The notes beneath the pieces were generated by a model. That model worked only from the letters and a program-made list of their open reading frames with translations, was not told where the DNA came from and did not search any database. The translations under genes were made by a program, and so were the position numbers. 64,000 bases of DNA from Cellulomonas timonensis (GTDB lineage Bacteria; Actinomycetota; Actinomycetes; Actinomycetales; Cellulomonadaceae). Of this stretch, positions 48,556 through 55,769 are shown piece after piece. Positions within the stretch are counted from its first letter, which is position 1; every line of letters starts with the position of its first letter. The stretch covers positions 1,041,091 to 1,105,090 of the forward strand of contig NZ_FCOT01000013.1 in assembly GCF_900046455.1 (NCBI RefSeq). The letters are read 5' to 3'.

Positions 48556-49595
48556 CCGGCGGCGCCGTCAGGCGCGGCGGGGTCGTCGGCCACGCCATCG
48601 GGCGTCACGGGCTGCGGTGTGCGGTCCACGGGGGTGAGCGCGACCTTCGTCGGCACCGTGGTCTCCCCCTCGGCGAACCCGTAGTGGCCGTTCACGCCGG
48701 CGATCCGCGCATTGAGCGCGAGTGGCACCGTGACCTGTCCGGCGACCTCGTCCGTTCCCGAGACCGTCGTGATCGTCTCCGCGAGCGTGTCGTCGGCGAG
48801 CACCAGGCTCGTCAGGCTCGTCGTGGATGTGCCCGCGTCGGCCAGGACCGCGCCCTCGGAGCCGTCCTGCGCAGCCGTCAGCACGGCCAGCTGCGCCGAT
48901 GCCACAGCGGCGGCCTCGTCCTCGTCGACTGCCTGGTCGTCGTCGTTCGCGCCCTGCGGCGTGAGGACGACGATCGCGTCAGCCGGGGCCGTGACGGAGT
49001 CGGCCCCCGTGAGCAGCGGCTTCTCGTCGACGCTCAGCAGCTCGAGCAGCACAGTGGCGGGCTCGGAGAACTCGTTCGGGGCCTGCGGGTTGGCGCCGGT
49101 GAGCGCTTGCACGAGCGCGATGGCCAGCTCGGCGTCAGTGCCGGTGTCGTCGGCGGGCACCGGGTCGAGGTACTCCACCAGGGTGCCGACCAGCGCCTGC
49201 CGGAAGCTGCGCAGGCCAGGGTCGGTCCACGCCTCGGTGAGCGTGACGACCCCGCTGACCTGGGCGCCGGCAGCCGTGAGCTGCGCCTCGACTCCGTCGA
49301 CCTCCTCCTCGGTGACCTCGCCCAGCGCGATGACCGCGACGCGGCGCTCGGCCAGTGCCCCGGACAGGAGCTGGGGCGCGGCGGCCTCGATGTAGGTCGT
49401 GGCGTTCTGCAGGTCGGCGTTGGCCACGTCGGCCTCCGCGCGCAGGGTCTCCTTCTCCGCGCGCAGCGCCTGCACCTGCCCGGTGAGGGTGTCGCCGATG
49501 GTCTCCTTGAGCGGCCCGGCGCCGAGCGCGATGCCGACGGCGAGCGCCAGGAACACCGAGATGAGCGAGACGATGTGGTAGCGGAAGTCGATCAC
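48552..49595 (-). CDS. steB: SteB / MctB family membrane protein
   Basis: 347 residues. A single N-terminal membrane helix (IVSLISVFLALAVGIALGAG) after MIDFRYH is followed by a coiled coil (VQALRAEKETLRAEADVANADL) and an extracytoplasmic domain. The family (Rv1698, 'MctB') was described as a copper-transport channel; in Corynebacterium the homologue SteB works with SteA in cell separation. The C-terminus is Pro/Asp-rich. Adjacent to steA and recN as in other actinobacteria. Confidence 0.88.
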   Translation of the reverse strand: MIDFRYHIVSLISVFLALAVGIALGAGPLKETIGDTLTGQVQALRAEKETLRAEADVANADLQNATTYIEAAAPQLLSGALAERRVAVIALGEVTEEEVDGVEAQLTAAGAQVSGVVTLTEAWTDPGLRSFRQALVGTLVEYLDPVPADDTGTDAELAIALVQALTGANPQAPNEFSEPATVLLELLSVDEKPLLTGADSVTAPADAIVVLTPQGANDDDQAVDEDEAAAVASAQLAVLTAAQDGSEGAVLADAGTSTTSLTSLVLADDTLAETITTVSGTDEVAGQVTVPLALNARIAGVNGHYGFAEGETTVPTKVALTPVDRTPQPVTPDGVADDPAAPDGAAG

Positions 49596-49647
49596 GATGT
49601 GGTCTCTCGGTCAGGTGCGGGCGTGGGCCGGATCATCTGCGATGTCG

Positions 49648-50835
49648 TCATGACGTCGAGCTGAAGATCGAGCGGAACCACGAGAAGAGGTCGTCGAACC
49701 GGGCCCCGGTGAGGCCGAGCAGCGTCTGCCCCGCCTCCGTGGAGGCAAGCGCGACGCCGAGCGCGAGCAGCCCGGCCAGGACGAGCAGCAGGAGCTGCAC
49801 GTTGGAGATGCGCTGACGGTACAGCCGCGAGACGCCCTTGGCGTCGACGAGCTTGCTGCCGACCCGCAGGCGCGTGAGGAATGTCGACGCCATGCCCGAG
49901 CGCCCCTTGTCGAGGAACTCCACGAGTGTGGCGTGCGTGCCGACGGCGACGATCAGCTCGGCGCCCTTGTCGTCGGCCAGCAGCATCGCGACGTCCTCAC
50001 TGGTCCCCGTCGCGGGGAAGACGACGTGCTCGACGCCGAGCTGCTCCACGCGGGCGAGTCCAGGAGCCCGGCCGTCGCGGTAGGCGTGCACCACGACCTC
50101 GGCGCCGCACCGGAGCGCGCGGTCGGAGACGGAGTCCATGTCGCCCACGATGAGGTCGGGGGTCCACCCGGCCTCGAGGATCGCGTCCGCGCCGCCGTCC
50201 ACCCCGATGAGCACCGGCCGGTACTCGCGGATGTAGGGCCGCAGCGTGACCAGGTCTTCCTTGTAGTGGTAGCCGCGCACGACGATGAGCACCTGCCGGC
50301 CGTCGATCACCGTCGAGATGTCCGGCACCCCGACGCCGTCGAGCAGCAGGTCCCGCTCGCGCCGCAGGTAGTCCATCGTGTTCGCCGCGAACGACTCGAG
50401 CTGCACCGACAGCCCTGCGCGCGCCTCGGCCATCGCGGCCTCGACCGACTCAGCCGTCTGCACGACGCCCTCGGCCACCAACGTCGCGCCGTCGTGCACC
50501 GCGCCATCGACCACGCGCAGGACGTGGCCGTCCGGGATGGTCATGACGTCCGGGCCGAGATCGTCGATCAGCGGGATGCCCGCCTGGATGAGGATCTCGG
50601 GGCCCAGGTTCGGGTACCTGCCCGACGTCGAGAGCGAGGCGTTGAGGACGGCGGCCGGCTGGCAGGCGACGAGCGCCTCAGCGGAGACCCGGTCGATGTC
50701 CAGGTGGTCGATGACGGCGACGTCGCCCGGCCGCAACCGCTTGGTCAGCGCCTTCGTCCGAGGGTCGACACGGGCGGGCCCGACGATCCCGGGCTCGTCG
50801 GGCAGGGGGGCGCGCTTGCGCAGCGAGACTCTCAT
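49648..50835 (-). CDS. steA: SteA cell-division protein (thiamine-pyrophosphokinase-like fold)
   Basis: 395 residues. The middle domain carries VLIGVDGGADAILEAGWTPDLIVGDMDSVSD, a thiamine-pyrophosphokinase-type motif, and a C-terminal membrane helix (VQLLLLVLAGLLALGVAL) follows. Corynebacterial SteA sits at the divisome and, with SteB, affects peptidoglycan hydrolase control; this is family knowledge. Catalytic activity is not established. It lies 6 bases after recN and 52 bases before steB. Confidence 0.9.
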   Translation of the reverse strand: MRVSLRKRAPLPDEPGIVGPARVDPRTKALTKRLRPGDVAVIDHLDIDRVSAEALVACQPAAVLNASLSTSGRYPNLGPEILIQAGIPLIDDLGPDVMTIPDGHVLRVVDGAVHDGATLVAEGVVQTAESVEAAMAEARAGLSVQLESFAANTMDYLRRERDLLLDGVGVPDISTVIDGRQVLIVVRGYHYKEDLVTLRPYIREYRPVLIGVDGGADAILEAGWTPDLIVGDMDSVSDRALRCGAEVVVHAYRDGRAPGLARVEQLGVEHVVFPATGTSEDVAMLLADDKGAELIVAVGTHATLVEFLDKGRSGMASTFLTRLRVGSKLVDAKGVSRLYRQRISNVQLLLLVLAGLLALGVALASTEAGQTLLGLTGARFDDLFSWFRSIFSSTS

Positions 50836-50841
50836 CGGGGC

Positions 50842-52584
50842 TCATCGTCCCATGCCGGAGAGGCTGAGAAGCTCGGCCGCGTGGGTCCGTGCGGCGTCCG
50901 AGTCCTCCTGGCCTGAGAGCATGCGTGCCAGCTCGCGCACGCGCTCCTCATCCGTGACGTTCCGCACGTCGGACTCAGTCACCAGGTCGACCCCGTCGCC
51001 TGTGGACTTCGTCACGACGAGGTGCTGGTCGGCGAACGCCGCCACCTGTGCGAGGTGCGTCACCACGAGCACCTGCCCGCCGCGCGCGAGGGCCGCGAGG
51101 CGGCGGCCCACTTCGACTGCGGCCTTGCCGCCCACTCCGGCGTCCACCTCGTCGAAGACGAACGTGGCGGGCCGGGGCGCGCCGGATCCAGGGGCTGTGG
51201 CGAGCGCGACCTCGATCGCGAGCATCACGCGCGACAGCTCACCGCCCGACGCCCCCTTGCCGAGTGGACGGGCCGGCGCGCCGGCGTGCGGGACCAGGAG
51301 CATCTCGACGACGTCGGCGCCGTGCGGCCCGGGCTCGTCGGCGGGGTCGACCCGGACCTCCAGCCGGGCGCCGCTCATGGCGAGCCCGGCCAGCTCCGCT
51401 GTCACGGCGTCCGCGAGCGACTCGGCAGCCTGTCGGCGCCCGGCGCTGATGGACGCACCGAGGGACTCCAGCGTGGAGGTGAGCTCGTCCCGTCGCGCGG
51501 TGAGGGCAACCAGCTGCTCGTCCCCGCCGTCCAGGTCGAGCAGCCGGCGGCCGGCGGTGTCCGCCCAGTCGAGCACCTCGGCGATGTCGGCGCCGTAGTT
51601 GCGGGTCAGCGACGCCAGCTCGGAACGGCGGCGCTGCGCTTGGTCGAGCCGTGCGGGATCGGCCTGCAGGTCGCCGAGGTAGGACGCCAGCTCGGCGGCC
51701 GCGTCGGTCAGGAGGAACCCGGCCTCGGCCACCCGGGTGGCGAGCGCCGCGAGCGTCGCGTCATGCTCCCCCACCTGCTCGAGCGAGCGCCGAGCGTGCT
51801 CGACAAGTGTCGCCACGGCCTGCTCCTCGCCGAGCGCCACGCTGTCGTCGCCGACCAGGACCGCGTGCGCCCCGCTCGCCGCGGCGCGCAGGTCCTCCGC
51901 ATGGGCGAGCCGGTCGACCTCGGCAGCGAGCGCGACGTCCTCGCCAGGCTGCGGGGCGACGCGCTCCCCCTCGCCGAGGCCCAGCCGCAGCAGCTCGGCC
52001 TCACGTGCGCGGTCGTGCTTGCGCTCGGTCAGCTCGCGCAACTCGGCGGCGCCGGCTTGGCGCTCGGACCAGCTCGCCCGGTAGGACACGAGCGGGCCCT
52101 GGGGCGCCGGGCCCGCGTAGGCGTCCAGGGCCTGACGCTGGCGCGCCGGCGAGCGCAGCCGCGCCTGGTCGGCCTGGCCGTGCACGGTCACGAGCTCGTC
52201 GGCGATCTCGGCCAGCACCGCCTGCGGCACCGACCGGCCGCCCAGGAAGGCCCGGGACCGCCCCGGGGAGTCGGGGGTCGCCGCGCCGACGGTCCGCACG
52301 AGCACCAGCGAGCCGTCGTCGTCGAGAGCCCCACCTGCCTCGAGCGCGCGGGCCAGCACCGGGGGGCCGGCCGGCAGCAGCACGCGGCCCTCGACGGCGG
52401 CCGACGCGCCACCGGTGCGCACGGTCGCGGGGTCCGCCTTGCCGCCGAGCAGCAGGTTGAGCCCGGTGAGCACCATCGTCTTGCCGGCGCCCGTCTCACC
52501 CGTGAGCACGGTGAGACCGGGCCGCAGGGGGACGTGCGCGCGGCCGATCACACCCAGGTCCTGGATCCGGATCTCCTCAAGCAC
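50842..52584 (-). CDS. recN: DNA repair protein RecN
   Basis: 580 residues, SMC-like. N-terminal Walker A LTGETGAGKTMVLTGLNLLLGG, two helical arms with leucine-rich coiled coil around residues ~150-370, and the C-terminal signature GASGGELSRVMLAIEVAL and Walker B FDEVDAGVGGKAAVEVG. RecN acts in double-strand-break repair. It lies between nadK (4 bases upstream) and steA, the conserved actinobacterial order. Confidence 0.95.
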   Translation of the reverse strand: MLEEIRIQDLGVIGRAHVPLRPGLTVLTGETGAGKTMVLTGLNLLLGGKADPATVRTGGASAAVEGRVLLPAGPPVLARALEAGGALDDDGSLVLVRTVGAATPDSPGRSRAFLGGRSVPQAVLAEIADELVTVHGQADQARLRSPARQRQALDAYAGPAPQGPLVSYRASWSERQAGAAELRELTERKHDRAREAELLRLGLGEGERVAPQPGEDVALAAEVDRLAHAEDLRAAASGAHAVLVGDDSVALGEEQAVATLVEHARRSLEQVGEHDATLAALATRVAEAGFLLTDAAAELASYLGDLQADPARLDQAQRRRSELASLTRNYGADIAEVLDWADTAGRRLLDLDGGDEQLVALTARRDELTSTLESLGASISAGRRQAAESLADAVTAELAGLAMSGARLEVRVDPADEPGPHGADVVEMLLVPHAGAPARPLGKGASGGELSRVMLAIEVALATAPGSGAPRPATFVFDEVDAGVGGKAAVEVGRRLAALARGGQVLVVTHLAQVAAFADQHLVVTKSTGDGVDLVTESDVRNVTDEERVRELARMLSGQEDSDAARTHAAELLSLSGMGR

Positions 52585-52587
52585 GGC

Positions 52588-53481
52588 TCAGCCCTCCCGT
52601 CCGATGGATGTCCCGTACGGGCGGAGCGCCTCTGCTCCCCCGCGCCAGCCCTCGACAGGCAGGCCGAACTTGCTGACCAGCCGGTCGGTGAAAGGCGCGT
52701 GCGTCAGCCGGGCCAACCGGACGGGTATCGGGCTCGCGCCCACCTCCACCCGCGAGCCGACCGGGACCTCGATGCGGCGCCTCCCGTCACAGCTCAGGAT
52801 CGCGCTGGCTGGGGAGCGGCTCATCAGCTCGACGGCCAGGACGCTCGACGGGCCGACCACCAACGGCCGGGAGAACAACGCGTGGGCCGAGAGGGGCACG
52901 AGGATCATCCCGGCGACATCCGGCCACACCACCGGCCCGCCCGCGGAGAACGCATGCGCCGTCGAGCCCGTCGACGTGGCCATCACCACCCCGTCGCAGC
53001 CGAAGGACGACAACGGACGGCCGTCGACCTCGACGACCACCTCGATCATCCGCGCCGGGTCGCTCTTCTCGAGCGCGGCCTCGTTCAGCGCCCACCCCGT
53101 CGCGGGCTCCGCGTCGCCCGGCAGGTGGACCGTCACGTCCAAGGTGCCGCGCTCCTCCACCTCGTACGCGCCATCGGCGAGCCGACGCACCGCCTCCGCG
53201 ATGTTCTCCCGCTCGCTCTCCGCCAAGAAGCCGACGTGGCCGAGGTTGACGCCCAGCAGCGGCACGCCCGTCCCGCGCGTCAGCTCCGCCGCCCGCAGGA
53301 TGGTGCCGTCGCCGCCGAGCACGATCGCCATCTCCAGGTCCCCGAGAGGCGTCGGCTCACCGTCGTCGACGGCGAGCACGGGCGTCATCCCGACTGCCTC
53401 CAGCGCCCGCAGCGTCTCCCGCGTGGCGGCGACCGCCTCCTCGCGACCGCTGTGGGTCACGACCAGTGCACGACGTGTCAC
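52588..53481 (-). CDS. nadK: NAD kinase
   Basis: 297 residues; phosphorylates NAD to NADP. GGDGT motif in MAIVLGGDGTILRAAEL, the conserved NEAALEKSDPARM, and the C-terminal GDGVVMATSTGSTAHAFSAGG. The GTG start overlaps the tlyA stop by 4 bases. Operon order tlyA-nadK-recN is the same as in Mycobacterium (Rv1694-Rv1696). Confidence 0.95.
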   Translation of the reverse strand: MTRRALVVTHSGREEAVAATRETLRALEAVGMTPVLAVDDGEPTPLGDLEMAIVLGGDGTILRAAELTRGTGVPLLGVNLGHVGFLAESERENIAEAVRRLADGAYEVEERGTLDVTVHLPGDAEPATGWALNEAALEKSDPARMIEVVVEVDGRPLSSFGCDGVVMATSTGSTAHAFSAGGPVVWPDVAGMILVPLSAHALFSRPLVVGPSSVLAVELMSRSPASAILSCDGRRRIEVPVGSRVEVGASPIPVRLARLTHAPFTDRLVSKFGLPVEGWRGGAEALRPYGTSIGREG

Positions 53482-54311
53482 GCCTCTCCACCTCCGGTCG
53501 CGGGTGCGGCGCGGACCGCGCGCTCCACCTGCTCGACGAGCTCCACGTCCGAGGAGGGGGTCTCCGCCCGACGCAACCACAAGAAGTACTCCACGTTGCC
53601 GCTCGGCCCCGGCAGCGGGCTCGGCGCCACGCCTGCGACGTCCAGTCCGAGCCGCACCGCCGCACGGGCGACGCCGAGCACCGCCTCGACCCGCAACGCG
53701 GGCGAGCGCACGACCCCGCCGGAGCCCAGCCGCTCGCGGCCGACCTCGAACTGCGGCTTCACCATGACGACCAGGTCCGCATCGGGCCGTGCCACCGCCA
53801 CGAGGGCGGGCAGCACGAGCGTCAGGGAGATGAACGAGAGGTCGGCGACCACCAGCTCGGGCGCGGGATCCACGTCGCCCGCGGCGAGGTGCCGCACGTT
53901 CACGCCCTCGCGGACGTCGACTCGGGGGTCCTCACGCAGCGACTGCACCATCTGGTCGTGCCCGACGTCGACGGCGACCACCCGCGCCGCCCCACGGCGC
54001 AGCAGCACGTCGGTGAACCCTCCGGTGCTGGCGCCCGCGTCCAGGCACATGCGGCCCTCGACTCGCAGGCCGGAGCCCGACCAGGTGTCGAGGGCTCCCA
54101 GCAGCTTGTGCGCGGCCCGAGACGCGAATGCCGGCTCGGCGTCCTGCGCCCCCTCGACCTCGACCTGCTGCCCGTCGTGGACGGCGGTCGCGCTGCGGCG
54201 GGCCACTGCGCCGTCGACGAGCACACGGCCGGCAGCGATGAGCTCGGCGGCATGGCGGCGGGAACGGGCCACCCCACGCCGCACGAGCTCGCTGTCCAGA
54301 CGGGAGCTCAT
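53478..54311 (-). CDS. tlyA: TlyA family 16S/23S rRNA 2'-O-methyltransferase
   Basis: 277 residues. An N-terminal S4 RNA-binding domain (RLDSELVRRGVARSRRHAAELIAAGRVLVDG) is followed by an FtsJ-like methyltransferase domain with SAM motif CLDAGASTGGFTDVLLRRGA and the K-D-K-E-type residues in VVADLSFIS and MVKPQFEVG. In Mycobacterium it methylates 16S C1409 and 23S C1920 and makes cells sensitive to capreomycin. Start ATG 54311. Confidence 0.95.
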   Translation of the reverse strand: MSSRLDSELVRRGVARSRRHAAELIAAGRVLVDGAVARRSATAVHDGQQVEVEGAQDAEPAFASRAAHKLLGALDTWSGSGLRVEGRMCLDAGASTGGFTDVLLRRGAARVVAVDVGHDQMVQSLREDPRVDVREGVNVRHLAAGDVDPAPELVVADLSFISLTLVLPALVAVARPDADLVVMVKPQFEVGRERLGSGGVVRSPALRVEAVLGVARAAVRLGLDVAGVAPSPLPGPSGNVEYFLWLRRAETPSSDVELVEQVERAVRAAPATGGGEA

Positions 54312-54318
54312 CTCGTCC

Positions 54319-54621
54319 TCAGCCCTCGGTGTCCGCGAGACGCGACTGCAGAGCAGAGTGGATGCCCTCGAAGGCGGTGACGTGCGCATGCAGCGGCAGC
54401 GTCGACAAGTCGTCCAACCCGGCCAGCGCCTCGTCCACCCGAGCGTCGCCCGCCTCGCCAGCCTGGGGCTCGCGCGACGCCCCGGGGTCACGAGGGACAC
54501 CGGGATCGCGGGGGATGCCTGGCGCACGGGGCACGCCTGGCGCGCGGGGCACGCCTGGCGCGCGGGGCACACCGGCCTCCTGGGGCGCGCGCTCGATGCG
54601 TGCCTCGTCCACGTCACTCAC
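54319..54621 (-). CDS. small protein with PRAP repeats, conserved C-terminus
   Basis: 100 residues starting at GTG. After a short acidic N-terminus there is a run of six-residue Gly-x-Pro-Arg-Ala/Asp-Pro repeats (residues ~18-50). The C-terminal 35 residues, LAGLDDLSTLPLHAHVTAFEGIHSALQSRL, look like a helix pair conserved between the HAD and tlyA genes in this group. It has no known domain. It lies 7 bases before tlyA and 84 bases after the HAD gene. Confidence 0.7.
   Translation of the reverse strand: MSDVDEARIERAPQEAGVPRAPGVPRAPGVPRAPGIPRDPGVPRDPGASREPQAGEAGDARVDEALAGLDDLSTLPLHAHVTAFEGIHSALQSRLADTEG
54511..54564. repeat. 18-bp tandem repeats in the small PRAP-repeat gene
   Basis: Three units, GGGGATGCCTGGCGCACG and then GGGCACGCCTGGCGCGCG twice, run head to tail. 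More diverged copies lie on the 5' side in this coordinate direction. Six codons per unit, in frame. Confidence 0.85.
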
Positions 54622-54704
54622 CGCTGTCCACTCCCCGTCGTCAGTTCCCTTGTGGGACTCGTGGCAGCGCCCCAGGACGGGGCGCCGCCACGCGCACAGC
54701 CACG

Positions 54705-55769
54705 CTACCGGGCGACCGCCTCGGAGCTGACGTCGTGCACATCCAGGTCGGGCACCGATTCCGGGTCGAGCGCCTCGCCGGCGTCGACGGCCGACCATGC
54801 CGCCGCGCAGGCGGCGCGGACCAAGTCCACGCCGTCCTCGATGGACGCCGGGCCGGCGTCCGCCTCACGGTGCAGTTCGAGCCGCCCGTCGCGCACCCGG
54901 GCCGCGGCGCCGCGACAGGCCCACCAGCCCTCGGCGCCCGGAGTGGGCTCGGGGTGGGGAGCCAGCAACGAGCGCAGGTCGGCGCCGATGAACGACGGCC
55001 GCTCACCCGGCACGGCGAGCACGTCGTCGCGCGCCGTGCTCACACCGGTCAGCACATGCAGCCCCGGGTACTCGGCGGCGCGCGCCCCACCCAGGTCCGT
55101 GTCCAGCCGGTCGCCGATGACGAGCGGCGACCGTGCGCCGGCCCGATCGACTGCGAGCTGGTACATCGTGGGCGACGGCTTGCCCGCACTGGACGGCTCG
55201 ACACCTGTCGCTGCCCGGACGGCCCCCACGAGGGCGCCGTTCCCCGGGGCGAAACCCCGGGCGGTCGGCAGGCTCAGGTCGAGGTTGCTCGCCACATGCC
55301 ATGCGCCCCGCTGCACGGCATACGCCGCCTCGGCGAGCTGGGCCCAGCCCAGCTCAGGCGCGAAGCCCTGCGCCACCGCGTCGGGCTCGTCGTCAGCAGA
55401 CGTCACCACGGTGTAGCCCGCGGCGCGCACAGCAGTGACGAGTCCGGCGCCGCCCACCACGAGCACCTTGGCGCCGCGCGGCAGGCGGGTGGTCAGGACG
55501 ACGGCGGCGGCCTGGGCCGCCGTCATCACCTCCTCTGGCGTCGCGGGGATGCCCAGCCCCGTGAGCTGCCCGGCCACCGACTCGGGCTCTCGCGAGGCGT
55601 TGTTCGTGACGAACACCAGGCGCTGGCCGAGCGCACGCGCGCCGGCCAGGCCCTCTGCGGCGCCAGCGATCGGCTCATGGCCCCGATAGGCCACTCCGTC
55701 AAGGTCCACCAACGCGAGGTCATAACGCGCCGCGAGCGGGATGTCGCATCCCAGCAGCCCGCCCCTCAC
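54705..55769 (-). CDS. HAD-IIA family hydrolase (NagD-like)
   Basis: 354 residues. HAD motif I is LALVDLDGVAYRG (nucleophile and acid Asp), motif II FVTNNASREPE, motif III Lys in SAGKPSPTMY, and motif IV VIGDRLDTDLGGARAA. The C2-type cap lies between residues ~80 and 200. The last ~80 residues form an additional C-terminal domain seen in the actinobacterial Rv1692 group. Rv1692 acts as a glycerol-3-phosphate phosphatase; assigning the same substrate here is inference. It overlaps the stop of the disordered protein by 4 bases. Confidence 0.9.
   Translation of the reverse strand: MRGGLLGCDIPLAARYDLALVDLDGVAYRGHEPIAGAAEGLAGARALGQRLVFVTNNASREPESVAGQLTGLGIPATPEEVMTAAQAAAVVLTTRLPRGAKVLVVGGAGLVTAVRAAGYTVVTSADDEPDAVAQGFAPELGWAQLAEAAYAVQRGAWHVASNLDLSLPTARGFAPGNGALVGAVRAATGVEPSSAGKPSPTMYQLAVDRAGARSPLVIGDRLDTDLGGARAAEYPGLHVLTGVSTARDDVLAVPGERPSFIGADLRSLLAPHPEPTPGAEGWWACRGAAARVRDGRLELHREADAGPASIEDGVDLVRAACAAAWSAVDAGEALDPESVPDLDVHDVSSEAVAR

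Noticed and set aside
51022..55416. A 1464-codon open frame on the plus strand
   Set aside because: It is antisense to recN, nadK, tlyA and the HAD gene, whose motifs are complete. Long open antisense frames are expected at this GC content.
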